A stretch of DNA of 64,000 nt from Pseudomonas putida. Lineage in GTDB: Bacteria; Pseudomonadota; Gammaproteobacteria; Pseudomonadales; Pseudomonadaceae. The stretch lies in NCBI RefSeq assembly GCF_003228315.1, contig NZ_CP029693.1, positions 5,800,501 through 5,864,500 on the forward strand, read 5' to 3'. Made by a program: the position numbers and the translations under genes. Shown piece after piece: positions 9,010 to 17,596 of the stretch (its first letter is position 1; the number at the start of each line of letters is the position of its first letter). The notes under the pieces were generated by a model that ran no database searches, was not told where the DNA came from, and saw only the letters and a program-made list of their open reading frames with translations.

Positions 9010-10263
9010 GTGAGACGTAAATTCCTGCTACTGCTGGAAACCGGACTGGTTCTGGCGGGGCTGATGTTGGGCGCCTCTGCCTGGAAAATTCACTCGGCGC
9101 TGGTGCAGCCGCTGAATATCACTCAGGAAGAGCTGCTGGATGTGCCCAAGGGCACCACGCCAAATCGCACCTTCCTGCGCCTCGAAGCCGACGGCCTGAT
9201 CAAGGACGCTTTCTGGCTGCGTGTCTACTGGCGCTTCAACCTGCCCAAGCAACCGCTGCATAGCGGTGAATACCGCATGGTTCCAGGCATGACGGTCGAA
9301 GGTCTGATCGACCTGTGGAAGCGTGGGGAAATGGTCCAATACAGCGTGACCCTGGTCGAGGGCTGGAACTTCCGTCAGGTCCGTGCGGCCCTGGCCAAGG
9401 AAGAAAAACTCGAACACACCCTGGGCACCCTGAGCGACAGCCAGGTCATGGACAAAATCGGGCATGCCGGGATTTTCCCTGAAGGGCGTTTCTTCCCGGA
9501 CACCTACCGCTTCGTGCGGGGCATGACCGACGTCGAACTGCTGAAAACAGCCTACGAGCGCCTCGACGAAGTGCTATCCAAGGAGTGGAGTCAGCGCGCG
9601 GCCGATGTGCCGTACACCGACCCCTATCAAGCCCTGATCATGGCCTCGTTGGTAGAGAAGGAAACCGGCGTGCCACAAGAGCGTGGGCAGATCGCCGGGG
9701 TCTTCGTGCGGCGCATGGCGATCGGCATGTTGTTGCAAACCGATCCGACGGTGATCTATGGCTTGGGTGATCGTTACAGCGGCAAGCTGACTCGTGCCCA
9801 CCTCAAGGAACCGACGCCTTACAACACCTACGTGATCGCCGGCCTGCCGCCGACGCCGATTGCCATGGTCGGTCGCGAAGCGATCCATGCGGCGCTCAAT
9901 CCAGTGGCAGGCAACAGTCTCTATTTCGTGGCGCGCGGGGATGGCAGCCACGTGTTCTCCGACGATCTGGACGCCCATAACAACGCTGTGCGTGAGTTCC
10001 AGCTCAAGCGGCGTGCGGATTACCGTTCCAGCCCGGCGCCCATCAACGGATCCGAGGCTACGCAAGTCCCGGCCGGGCAAACCCAGGCCCTGGAATCCCG
10101 AGCGTCTGAATCCCCGGCTCCCCAAAACAATGGCGGGCAGGATCAGACACCGATCCCGGCCGCCTCGCCCAATACCGCGCCCGAGGCTGTGCCGCAGGTT
10201 CAACCGCAAGAGCCCGCCCCCGCCCCCGAGCCAGAAGCGAACGCACCGCAAGGCTCGCAATGA
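9010..10263 (+). CDS. mltG: Endolytic murein transglycosylase MltG
   Basis: A 417-residue YceG-family protein cutting nascent glycan strands and thought to set chain length. An N-terminal membrane anchor (about residues 4-24) is followed by the LysM-like and catalytic parts; the catalytic glutamate is about residue 216 in ASLVEKETG. The last 70 or so residues are a Pro/Ala/Gln-rich tail longer than in E. coli. Start GTG 9010 lies three bases after pabC, and tmk follows. Confidence 0.92.
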   Translation: MRRKFLLLLETGLVLAGLMLGASAWKIHSALVQPLNITQEELLDVPKGTTPNRTFLRLEADGLIKDAFWLRVYWRFNLPKQPLHSGEYRMVPGMTVEGLIDLWKRGEMVQYSVTLVEGWNFRQVRAALAKEEKLEHTLGTLSDSQVMDKIGHAGIFPEGRFFPDTYRFVRGMTDVELLKTAYERLDEVLSKEWSQRAADVPYTDPYQALIMASLVEKETGVPQERGQIAGVFVRRMAIGMLLQTDPTVIYGLGDRYSGKLTRAHLKEPTPYNTYVIAGLPPTPIAMVGREAIHAALNPVAGNSLYFVARGDGSHVFSDDLDAHNNAVREFQLKRRADYRSSPAPINGSEATQVPAGQTQALESRASESPAPQNNGGQDQTPIPAASPNTAPEAVPQVQPQEPAPAPEPEANAPQGSQ

Positions 10264-10282
10264 CTTTGACTAAGGACTGCCT

Positions 10283-10915
10283 GTGACTGGCTTGTTTATT
10301 ACGCTGGAAGGCCCGGAAGGCGCCGGCAAGAGCACCAACCGCGAATACCTGGCCGAGCGCCTGCGCTCTGCGGGTATCGAGGTTGTGCTGACCCGCGAAC
10401 CCGGTGGCACGCCACTGGCCGAGCGCATCCGCGAGGTGCTGCTGGCTCCGGTCGATGAGGTCATGAACCCGGATACGGAATTGCTACTGGTATTCGCCGC
10501 TCGTGCCCAGCATCTGGCCGAGGTGATTCGCCCGGCATTGGCCCGAGGCGCCGTGGTGCTGTGTGATCGTTTCACCGATTCGACCTATGCCTACCAGGGC
10601 GGCGGCCGTGGCCTGTCGCTGGAGCGCATCGCTTCGCTGGAAGCCTTTGTCCAGGGTGATCTGCGCCCTGGCCTGACTTTGATTTTCGACCTGCCGGTGG
10701 AAGTGGGAATGGCCCGTGCCAGCGCCCGCGGCCGCCTGGATCGATTCGAGCTTGAAGGTCGAGCCTTTTTCGACGCGGTGCGCAGTGCCTTCCTCAAGCG
10801 TGCGCAAGCCGAGCCTGCGCGTTATGTATTGATCGACGCCGCGCAACCGCTGGCACAGGTTCAGCAGTCGCTGGATGCCTTGCTGCCGCGCCTGCTGGAG
10901 TTGGCCCGTGGCTGA
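10283..10915 (+). CDS. tmk: Thymidylate kinase
   Basis: A 210-residue kinase making dTDP from dTMP. The P-loop is EGPEGAGKST, the substrate-binding block is CDRFTDSTYAYQGGGRG, and the lid is RGRLDRFE. GTG start at 10283 follows AAGGACTGCCT. The end overlaps holB by 8 bases, the common tmk-holB coupling. Confidence 0.95.
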   Translation: MTGLFITLEGPEGAGKSTNREYLAERLRSAGIEVVLTREPGGTPLAERIREVLLAPVDEVMNPDTELLLVFAARAQHLAEVIRPALARGAVVLCDRFTDSTYAYQGGGRGLSLERIASLEAFVQGDLRPGLTLIFDLPVEVGMARASARGRLDRFELEGRAFFDAVRSAFLKRAQAEPARYVLIDAAQPLAQVQQSLDALLPRLLELARG

Positions 10916-11894
10916 AGCCTATCCGTGGCAGGACAGTCTCTGGCAGCAGTTCGCCGGTCGTACCCAGCACGCCCACGCCTATCTGCTGCATGGCCCGGCC
11001 GGGATCGGCAAACGCGCGCTGGCCGAGCGCCTGATGGCGAGCCTGCTATGCCAGCGTCCGACCGCGCAAGGCGCCTGTGGCGAATGCAAGTCCTGCCTGT
11101 TGCTCAAGGCCGGCAGTCACCCCGATAACTACATCCTTGAGCCGGAGGAAGCCGACAAGGCGATCAAGGTCGATCAGGTCCGTGATCTGGTCAGTTTCGT
11201 GGTGCAGACCGCGCAGTTGGGCGGGCGCAAGGTAGTGCTGATCGAGCCGGTGGAGTCGATGAACATCAACGCTTCCAACGCCTTGCTCAAAAGCCTGGAG
11301 GAGCCTTCCGGCGACACGGTCTTGCTGCTGGTGAGCCATCAACCCAGTCGTTTGCTGCCGACCATCAAGAGCCGCTGTGTGCAGCAGGCTTGCCCGCTGC
11401 CGAGCGAAGCAATGAGTCTGGCCTGGCTGGCGAACGCCTTGCCGGACTGCCCGGAAGAGGAGCGCGGCGAATTGCTCACCCTGGCTGCCGGTTCGCCCTT
11501 GGCCGCCGCCAATCTCCACGCCCAGGGTGTGCGTGAACAGCGTGCGCAAGTGGTCGACGGCGTGAAGAAGCTGCTCAAGCAGCAGCAATCGCCAACGCAA
11601 CTGGCCGAAGGCTGGAATGCGATCCCGTTGTTGCTGCTGTTCGACTGGTTCTGCGATTGGTCGAGCCTGATCCTGCGCTATCAGTTGACCCAGGACGAGG
11701 AAGGGCTGGGCCTGACGGATATGCGCAAGGTCATTCAATACCTGGCGCAGAAGACCGCCCAGGACAAGGTCCTGAACATTCAGGACTGGATCCTTGCCCA
11801 GCGTCAGAAAGTTCTAAGCAAGGCCAACCTCAATCGAGTGTTGCTGCTCGAGGCGCTGCTGGTGCAATGGGCTTCATTGCCGGCCCAGAGATGA
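10908..11894 (+). CDS. holB: DNA polymerase III delta' subunit
   Basis: A 328-residue clamp-loader subunit. The zinc module (C in LLCQRPT, then CGECKSC) and the AAA+ core are present. The P-loop reads GPAGIGKRAL, with Arg where Thr/Ser would bind magnesium, in line with delta' not being the ATPase. GTG 10908 gives MAEAYPWQ and overlaps tmk by 8 bases; an upstream in-frame start would overlap tmk further and is not needed. Contains SLEEP, the sensor-type AAA+ motif. Confidence 0.92.
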   Translation: MAEAYPWQDSLWQQFAGRTQHAHAYLLHGPAGIGKRALAERLMASLLCQRPTAQGACGECKSCLLLKAGSHPDNYILEPEEADKAIKVDQVRDLVSFVVQTAQLGGRKVVLIEPVESMNINASNALLKSLEEPSGDTVLLLVSHQPSRLLPTIKSRCVQQACPLPSEAMSLAWLANALPDCPEEERGELLTLAAGSPLAAANLHAQGVREQRAQVVDGVKKLLKQQQSPTQLAEGWNAIPLLLLFDWFCDWSSLILRYQLTQDEEGLGLTDMRKVIQYLAQKTAQDKVLNIQDWILAQRQKVLSKANLNRVLLLEALLVQWASLPAQR

Positions 11895-11962
11895 GGAACT
11901 ACGCCTAGACTGCGGTTGTCGGCAGAAGAGCTCAGTAGAGGAATGCAGCAGTGGAGGTCAGC

Positions 11963-12319
11963 ATGAATGATTCAATCAGTCCGGGGCCACGCAACGGCAT
12001 TTTGTCCCTGAGCATCAAGGACAAATCCGTGCTTTACGCGGCCTACATGCCGTTTATCAAAAATGGCGGCCTGTTCATCCCGACCAACAAGAGCTACAGG
12101 TTGGGCGATGAGGTATTCATGCTGCTGCACTTGTTCGACGAGCCGGAAAAGATCCCGGTGGCCGGCAAGGTCAGCTGGATCACCCCCAAAGGCGCCCAGG
12201 GTAACCGCGCTGCCGGGGTCGGCGTACAGTTCAACGACGGCGACAACACTGCGCGCAGTCGAATCGAAACCCATTTGGCCGGAGCCCTGAAGTCCGACCG
12301 TCCCACTCATACGATGTAA
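11963..12319 (+). CDS. pilZ: Type IV pilus assembly protein PilZ
   Basis: A 118-residue single PilZ domain, the same length as the founding P. aeruginosa protein and in the same place between holB and tatD. It contains GVGVQF but no upstream RxxxR, so it should not bind cyclic di-GMP, as established for canonical PilZ, which acts through partner proteins in pilus assembly. ATG 11963 has GGAGG 6 bases upstream; the alternative GTG 11951 would overlap that site. Confidence 0.9.
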   Translation: MNDSISPGPRNGILSLSIKDKSVLYAAYMPFIKNGGLFIPTNKSYRLGDEVFMLLHLFDEPEKIPVAGKVSWITPKGAQGNRAAGVGVQFNDGDNTARSRIETHLAGALKSDRPTHTM

Positions 12320-12333
12320 GTTGCAGTCTTTTT

Positions 12334-13119
12334 ATGCTCGTAGATTCCCATTGTCACCTTGATCGTCTCGACCTCGCCGCCCACGACGGCTCCCTGGATG
12401 CCGCACTCGATGCGGCCCGTGAGCGGGGGGTAGGGCACTTCCTGTGTATTGGCGTCAGTGCCGACAATGCCGCCGACGTCAAAGCCCTGGCCGAGCGCTA
12501 CGACGATGTCGATTGTTCGGTCGGCGTGCATCCGCTGGACCTGCAGCCAGGTGCAGCGCCCGCCCTGGACTGGTTGCTGCACGAACTTAATCACCCGCGC
12601 GTAGTGGCCATCGGCGAAACCGGCCTGGATTATCACTACGAGCCGGAAGCGGCCGAGTTGCAGCAGGAATCCTTCCGGTTGCACCTGCACGCGGCGCAGC
12701 AGACCGGCAAGCCGGTGATCATCCACACCCGTGGCGCCCGAGCCGATACTTTGAACCTGCTACGCGAGGCGGCGCTGCCCCAGGCGGGCGTGTTGCATTG
12801 TTTCACCGAAGACTGGGACATGGCCAAGGCGGCGCTGGACATGGGTTATTACATTTCCCTGTCCGGCATTGTCACCTTCCGCAATGCCGATGCACTGCGC
12901 GATGTCGCGAGCAAGGTGCCAGCCGATCGTTTATTGGTGGAAACCGACTCGCCGTACCTGGCGCCCATCCCCTATCGCGGCAAGTCGAACCTGCCGCAGT
13001 ACGTGCGTGAAGTAGCGGAATTTTTGGCAATGTTGCGTGGTGAGCCTTTCGAGCGATTTGCCGAACAAACGACGGAAAACTTCAAGCGCCTGTTCCCGCT
13101 GGCCCATGTGAAAGGTTAA
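12334..13119 (+). CDS. TatD-family metal-dependent hydrolase/DNase
   Basis: A 261-residue TIM-barrel hydrolase of the TatD/YcfH type. Metal-binding motifs are visible in order: DSHCHLD at the N-terminus, GETGLDYH around residue 93, PVIIHTR, LHCFTED and ETDSPYLAP. Family members are 3'-5' exonucleases or deoxyribonucleases. It starts 14 bases after pilZ and closes the conserved run that began at plsX. Confidence 0.9.
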   Translation: MLVDSHCHLDRLDLAAHDGSLDAALDAARERGVGHFLCIGVSADNAADVKALAERYDDVDCSVGVHPLDLQPGAAPALDWLLHELNHPRVVAIGETGLDYHYEPEAAELQQESFRLHLHAAQQTGKPVIIHTRGARADTLNLLREAALPQAGVLHCFTEDWDMAKAALDMGYYISLSGIVTFRNADALRDVASKVPADRLLVETDSPYLAPIPYRGKSNLPQYVREVAEFLAMLRGEPFERFAEQTTENFKRLFPLAHVKG

Positions 13120-13461
13120 ATCGCAGGCAAAAAAAACCCGGGTTCTGGGGGGTGAATCCGGGTTAAGACCATTAGGAGTAAAACAATGGTACGCGGTCCG
13201 TTGGTACCAATATCGGCGTGACACTTGGGGGAGATGTTCCGCCGACAGTTCAAGTATTGATCAGTATTTCACCCAGTCCAGTTTGCCGGTCGCGGTTTTT
13301 AAACAAATTTGGAATACGGGCGCTTCAGAAGAGTTCTCATCAACGGGCGATCCTGCGGGAAATACTCGAGAAACACAGTTATGGTCGGATGATCCGTGCA
13401 TTTTTGCGTAATTTAGGCATAATACGCGGCTTCGAATTTTGACCCCTACAGACCTTTTCTT
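13120..13461. other. 342-base gap with hairpins and a possible 11-codon micro-ORF
   Basis: A 7-bp stem (13135-13141 with 13158-13164) follows an A-run, which reads as a T-run on the minus strand. Next, ACCATT (13168-13173) can pair with AATGGT (13185-13190), placing the AGGAG in the loop and the ATG in the stem. That ATG (13186) opens MVRGPLVPISA, ending at TGA 13219-13221. A perfect 10-base palindrome TTGGTACCAA lies at 13201-13210. The remaining 240 bases before the TetR gene show no other reading frame I can support. Confidence 0.4.
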
Positions 13462-14100
13462 ATGCACAAAGAACCTCGTAAGGTCCGTGAGTTTCGTCGC
13501 CGCGAGCAAGAAATTCTCGATACCGCGCTCAAGCTGTTCCTCGAACAAGGTGAAGACAGTGTCACCGTCGAGATGATTGCTGATGCCGTCGGTATCGGCA
13601 AAGGCACAATCTACAAGCACTTCAAGTCCAAGGCCGAGATCTACCTGCGCCTGATGCTCGACTACGAGCGCGACTTGAACGAGCTGCTGCACTCCGCCGA
13701 CGTCGACAAGGACAAGGAAGCCCTGTCCCGCGCCTATTTCGAATTCCGCATGCGCGATCCGCAACGTTATCGCCTGTTCGATCGCCTGGAAGAGAAGGTC
13801 GTCAAGGGCAACCAGGTTCCGGAGATGATCGAAGAGCTGCACAAGATCCGCGCTTCGAACTTCGAACGCCTGACCCTGTTGATCAAGGGCCGGATCAGCG
13901 AAGGCAAGCTCGAAGACGTTCCCCCTTACTTCCATTACTGCGCGTCCTGGGCGCTGGTGCACGGTGCCGTGGCGCTGTATCACTCGCCGTTCTGGAGCAA
14001 TGTGCTGGAAGATCAGGAAGGCTTCTTCCAGTTCCTGATGGACATCGGCGTGCGCATGGGCAACAAGCGCAAGCGCGATACCGACACCCCGAGCAGCTGA
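13462..14100 (+). CDS. TetR/AcrR-family transcriptional regulator
   Basis: A 212-residue regulator with an N-terminal DNA-binding domain: ILDTALKLF, then SVTVEMIADAVGIGKGTIYKHFKSK (residues about 33-57), a textbook TetR helix-turn-helix. The C-terminal ligand domain has no recognisable specificity. A TetR gene follows tatD at the same place in P. aeruginosa. The very basic N-terminus (KEPRKVREFRRREQ) is conserved-looking. Its targets are unknown. Confidence 0.85.
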   Translation: MHKEPRKVREFRRREQEILDTALKLFLEQGEDSVTVEMIADAVGIGKGTIYKHFKSKAEIYLRLMLDYERDLNELLHSADVDKDKEALSRAYFEFRMRDPQRYRLFDRLEEKVVKGNQVPEMIEELHKIRASNFERLTLLIKGRISEGKLEDVPPYFHYCASWALVHGAVALYHSPFWSNVLEDQEGFFQFLMDIGVRMGNKRKRDTDTPSS

Positions 14101-14180
14101 GCCATTCAGCCGCCTGATGGCGCTATTATTTCGCTACATGGCGCAGTACCGCAGGAATATACTCAGGCATGGGACTTGCT

Positions 14181-14206
14181 AAAACTTGAATTGTGAGTCA
14201 AGTTTT
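14181..14206 (+). promoter_or_regulatory. Hairpin or operator upstream of moaA
   Basis: AAAACTTGA (14181-14189) and its exact complement TCAAGTTTT (14198-14206) flank an 8-base centre. It lies 80 bases after the TetR stop and 33 before moaA. It could be a weak terminator (only four T's) or a protein-binding site; the TTGA-N8-TCAA spacing does not fit an Anr box. Confidence 0.4.
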
Positions 14207-14238
14207 GGCGGTCCGAATTTTCTTTCGCCGGAGTGACC

Positions 14239-15207
14239 ATGATCGTTGACCGTCAAGGCAGGCGTTTTCGCAATTTGCGGGTCAGCCTGACCTCAGCCTG
14301 CAACTATGCCTGTACCTACTGCGTGCCCAATGGCAAGCGGCTGGTGGCTGCGCAGGACGAGTTGTCGGCCGAGGCCATGGCACGCGGTGTCGCCTATCTG
14401 ATCGAAGCCGCAGGCATCGAGCGACTGCGCATCACCGGTGGCGAGCCACTGGTGAGTCCGAAGCTCGAAACCTTCATGACCGCCGTCGGGAAGATGGGCC
14501 TCGAAGACATCAGCCTGACCACCAACGGCCAATTGCTGGCGAAAAAACTGCCACTGCTGGTCAATGCCGGCATTCGGCGAATCAACGTTTCCCTCGATAC
14601 CCTGGACGCCAGCGCATTCCGTGGCATTGCCCGTGGCGGCGATCTGGCGACTGTGCTCGATGGCATGGAACAGGCCCGCGCCGCCGGCATGAAGATCAAG
14701 GTCAACATGGTGCCGTTGCGGGGGCAGAATCTCGATCAGGTGATGCCGCTGCTGGATTACTGCCTGGAGCGCGGCTATGAACTGCGTTTCATCGAGCTGA
14801 TGCGCATGGGCCACCTGGCCAGCGACTCCAATGCCTTCCTGCAACAGTTTGTCAGTCTTCAGCAGTTGCTGAGCCTGATTGGCGAGCGCCACGAATATCT
14901 GCAAGCCGATGCCCCGGTGGATGCGACTGCCGTGCGCTACGAGATTCCAGGGCAGGGGTATTTTGGCGTGATTGCCAACGAAAGCGTGCCGTTCTGCCGT
15001 ACCTGTTCACGCTTGCGTCTTTCTTCCACGGGCTGGCTGCATGGCTGTCTGTCGTCGAGCAATCGTCATTATGTGGGTGATTTGCTGGACAAGCCGCGTC
15101 ATCAGGCATTGCCGGCGCTGCAACGGCTGCTGGTGAAAGCCTTGGGTGACAAGCAGGAAGTGGCGTTTTCCGGTGGCGCGACCGTCATGAAGATTATTGG
15201 CGGCTGA
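14239..15207 (+). CDS. moaA: GTP 3',8-cyclase MoaA
   Basis: A 322-residue radical-SAM enzyme starting molybdenum cofactor synthesis by converting GTP to a cyclic intermediate. The N-terminal cluster motif is C21-x3-C25-x2-C28; the C-terminal cluster motif is C253-x2-C256-x13-C270, and the protein ends in the functional GG. Both clusters separate MoaA from other radical-SAM proteins. ATG 14239 follows GGAG by 5 bases; the GTG at 14233 is too close to it. No other Moco genes are near. Pseudomonads often carry two moaA genes and this looks like the stand-alone one. Confidence 0.88.
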   Translation: MIVDRQGRRFRNLRVSLTSACNYACTYCVPNGKRLVAAQDELSAEAMARGVAYLIEAAGIERLRITGGEPLVSPKLETFMTAVGKMGLEDISLTTNGQLLAKKLPLLVNAGIRRINVSLDTLDASAFRGIARGGDLATVLDGMEQARAAGMKIKVNMVPLRGQNLDQVMPLLDYCLERGYELRFIELMRMGHLASDSNAFLQQFVSLQQLLSLIGERHEYLQADAPVDATAVRYEIPGQGYFGVIANESVPFCRTCSRLRLSSTGWLHGCLSSSNRHYVGDLLDKPRHQALPALQRLLVKALGDKQEVAFSGGATVMKIIGG

Positions 15208-15215
15208 TCCGGCCT

Positions 15216-15273
15216 CATCGCGAGCAGGCTCGCTCCTACAGGGACCTTTGTAGGAGCGAGCCTGCTCGCGATT
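15216..15273. repeat. REP inverted pair (REPIN), short spacer
   Basis: Two copies of the 21-base REP core GCGAGCAGGCTCGCTCCTACA, head to head, separated by only about 9 bases. It lies just after moaA and would fold into a long hairpin. Confidence 0.9.
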
Positions 15274-15366
15274 GCGATCTACCGTGCGACGACATCTTGA
15301 GCTGGCGCAAAATCTGCATCCAACGGCCATTCGCCGGTTTTCCGACACCGGCCTCTGGAGGATAGG

Positions 15367-15975
15367 ATGCGTAGCCTGGTTTTGCTGCTGGCCGTTTTGG
15401 CGCTTGGCGGCTGCATGAATGTCAGCGATATGGCCGAAGGGGCTCGCTACCACATGAGCGACGCCGGCTTTCTGGATCACAGCGACAGTCGCCGCGTGAA
15501 CAACCTGCGCATTCAACCGGACTCGTTCGTCTACATCGCCCAGGGCGCCTTCATGCCGCCGGGTGGCACCGCATATCCACGTCCCAATGTCATTGCTGAA
15601 GTCGCCTTCGATGGTTTTATCGAATACTTCCCGATGGTCCGCCGCGCGCGCACCCCGGAAGGCCTGGACGAGGCGATGAACGAAGCCCGCTCCGCCGGCG
15701 CCCATTACTTGCTCTACACCCGCTTCGCCAAGGCCGATGACCGTATCGGCAACTCGGATGAATGGCTGGATCAGGAGGCACTTGATCGCCTGGGCATCGA
15801 CACCGGCGTGATTCAGATCATGTTGATCGAGACCAGCACCCAGTATTTGATTGATACTGCACGTATCAAGAGTCGTGGCGGTTTACTGACGTTCCACGAC
15901 GAAAAGCCAGAAGACCTGATGGGCCCACCGCTTGAGCAATACGCTCGCAGCCTGCTGGGGCTCAGCGACCAGTAA
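15367..15975 (+). CDS. DUF4823 outer-membrane lipoprotein
   Basis: A 202-residue lipoprotein: residues 1-15 are a hydrophobic signal ending in LALGGC, with lipidation at Cys16. Asn at position +2 predicts outer-membrane sorting by the Lol rule. The mature part matches my recollection of DUF4823 proteins in pseudomonads; no enzymatic motif is seen. A GGAG site precedes the ATG. The next gene (DUF1285) starts 15 bases after its stop, so the two are likely co-transcribed. Confidence 0.75.
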   Translation: MRSLVLLLAVLALGGCMNVSDMAEGARYHMSDAGFLDHSDSRRVNNLRIQPDSFVYIAQGAFMPPGGTAYPRPNVIAEVAFDGFIEYFPMVRRARTPEGLDEAMNEARSAGAHYLLYTRFAKADDRIGNSDEWLDQEALDRLGIDTGVIQIMLIETSTQYLIDTARIKSRGGLLTFHDEKPEDLMGPPLEQYARSLLGLSDQ

Positions 15976-15990
15976 TCCAAGGAGATCGCC

Positions 15991-16551
15991 ATGAGTGGCC
16001 CGCAAAAAGCCAACGACCTGTTGGGGCAAATCCCCAAGACCAAAGGCTTGCCGCCGGTCCACCTGTGGAACCCGGATTTCTGCGGCGACATCGACATGCG
16101 CATCGCCCGCGACGGCACCTGGTATTACATGGGCACGCCGATCGGGCGCAAGCCGATGGTCAAGCTGTTCTCCACCATCATTCGCCGCGACGGCGATGAT
16201 TACTTCCTCATCACTCCGGTGGAGAAGGTCGGCATCAAGGTCGACGACGCGCCTTTCGTGGCGATTGCCGTGGAGGTAGAAGGCGAGGGCGAGTCGCAAA
16301 TCCTGCGTTTTACCACTCATGTCGACGAGACCACCGAGGCCGGCGCCGAGCATCCGATTCGCGTGATGATCGATCCAGAGACGCAAGAACCATCCCCTTA
16401 CGTGCATGTACGCACCAACCTCGAAGCGCTGATTCACCGCAACGTGTTTTATCAGTTGGTGGAGTTGGCCGTTACTCGCGAGATCGACGGGCAGCGGTGG
16501 CTGGGTGTCTGGAGCGGCGGCGAGTTCTTCCGCATCGGTCTCGAGCCCTGA
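15991..16551 (+). CDS. DUF1285 domain protein
   Basis: A 186-residue soluble protein with the features of DUF1285: an N-terminal LPPVHLWNPDFCGDIDMRI segment, a central beta-rich DGTWYYMGTPIGR, and a C-terminal LAVTREIDGQRWLGVWSGGEFFRIG. No catalytic motif or signal peptide is visible and the function is unknown. The Shine-Dalgarno sequence AAGGAGATC is good. It ends just before a REP pair. Confidence 0.75.
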   Translation: MSGPQKANDLLGQIPKTKGLPPVHLWNPDFCGDIDMRIARDGTWYYMGTPIGRKPMVKLFSTIIRRDGDDYFLITPVEKVGIKVDDAPFVAIAVEVEGEGESQILRFTTHVDETTEAGAEHPIRVMIDPETQEPSPYVHVRTNLEALIHRNVFYQLVELAVTREIDGQRWLGVWSGGEFFRIGLEP

Positions 16552-16560
16552 CACAAGGCC

Positions 16561-16652
16561 CTGTAGGAGTGAGCCTGCTCGCGATGGCAGTCGTCCAGTC
16601 GAAATCAATTTTGAATGTGCTGGCCAAATCGCGAGCAGGCTCGCTCCTACAG
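16561..16652. repeat. REP inverted pair
   Basis: REP arms at 16561-16586 and 16628-16652 with a 41-base spacer; the first arm carries GTGAGC instead of GCGAGC. It lies between the DUF1285 gene and the GntR promoter. Confidence 0.88.
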
Positions 16653-16680
16653 TGGTTCTGTTCCTTCCTTTAAAATCAAT

Positions 16681-16706
16681 TTGACACCTAATCATATGAT
16701 GATTAG
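16681..16706 (+). promoter_or_regulatory. Probable autoregulatory site of the GntR gene
   Basis: A -35-like TTGACA (16681-16686) directly followed by a perfect inverted repeat CTAATCATATGATGATTAG (16688-16706). The core ATCATATGAT differs by one base from ATCATACGAT at 18766-18775 upstream of araF. A FadR-type regulator binding here would block its own promoter. Confidence 0.6.
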
Positions 16707-16741
16707 CGTGTGCCTCCATCACACACGCCTCCGAGGTGTCC

Positions 16742-17458
16742 ATGTCCAGCAGCTTTCACGCGTCGACCGTCGACTGGCTCGGCTGCTGGATCGCCACCGG
16801 GCAGGTCAAGCCGGGCGAATCGCTCAAGGTCGAAGCCGATCTGGGTGAGCAGCTCGGGGTCAGTCGCACGGTCATTCGCGAAGCCATCAAAACCCTGGTT
16901 GCCAAAGGCATGCTCGAAGTCGGGCCGAAGGTCGGCACGCGGGTGTTGCCGGTCAAGCGCTGGAACCTCTTCGATCCACAAGTCGTGGGCTGGCTGTCCC
17001 GGGGCGGGTTGCCGGAAAACTTCGTCGACGATCTGCTCGATCTGCGCCGCACCATCGAACCGATGGCCGTGCGCTGGGCCTGCGAGCGGGCCACCGCCGA
17101 ACAGGTCGAAGCCATCCTGTTGGCTTGCAACGCCCTCGAGCGGGCGGTGGACAGCGGCATCGATTACAACCGCGCCGACCAGCTTTTCCACGAGTGCATC
17201 CTCGCCGCCAGCCACAATCAATTCATCGAACAAATGGTCCCGGCCCTCGGCGCACTACTGGCGGTGTGTTTCGAAGTGTCCGCCGCCGACCCGGACGAAC
17301 TGCGCCGCACCTTGCCGATACACAAGGACATGGCCGAAGCCATCGCCGCCCGGGATGCCGCGCGGGGTGTCTGGGCCTGCATGACCCTGATCGATAACGC
17401 GGACCTGGCGATCAAACGCTACTACCCGCAGGTCATGGCCGATAAAAAAACCGGCTGA
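16742..17458 (+). CDS. GntR-family (FadR subfamily) regulator, DgoR-like
   Basis: A 238-residue regulator. The N-terminal winged helix (LGEQLGVSRTVIREAIKTLVAKGMLEVGPKVGTRV in segments, about residues 34-68) is GntR-type; the helical FCD ligand domain follows with its metal/ligand histidines (LFHECIL). The linker WNLFDPQVVGW resembles E. coli DgoR, the galactonate repressor. Position beside a lactonase, a sugar importer and, 13 kb on, dgo genes supports a role in galactose/galactonate or arabinose control. ATG 16742 is preferred over GTG 16736, which lies in the GAGG region. Confidence 0.82.
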   Translation: MSSSFHASTVDWLGCWIATGQVKPGESLKVEADLGEQLGVSRTVIREAIKTLVAKGMLEVGPKVGTRVLPVKRWNLFDPQVVGWLSRGGLPENFVDDLLDLRRTIEPMAVRWACERATAEQVEAILLACNALERAVDSGIDYNRADQLFHECILAASHNQFIEQMVPALGALLAVCFEVSAADPDELRRTLPIHKDMAEAIAARDAARGVWACMTLIDNADLAIKRYYPQVMADKKTG

Positions 17459-17471
17459 CAACGACGATCCC

Positions 17472-17562
17472 CTGTAGGAGCGAGCCTGCTCGCGATGAGG
17501 CCGGTACATGCAGTACAGATGTCGACTGACCCATCGCAATCGCGAGCAGGCTCGCTCCCACA
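17472..17562. repeat. REP inverted pair
   Basis: REP arms at 17472-17497 and 17539-17562; the spacer contains ACAGATGTCGACTGACC, relating it to the spacer family at 35.5 and 37.0 kb. It lies between the regulator and lactonase genes. Confidence 0.88.
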
Positions 17563-17596
17563 AAAAAACAAAAACAAGAACAACGCAGGAGGTTTC

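Noticed and set aside
14181..14206. Anr/Fnr box upstream of moaA
   Set aside because: The TTGA and TCAA half-sites are 8 bases apart; the Fnr/Anr box needs 6.
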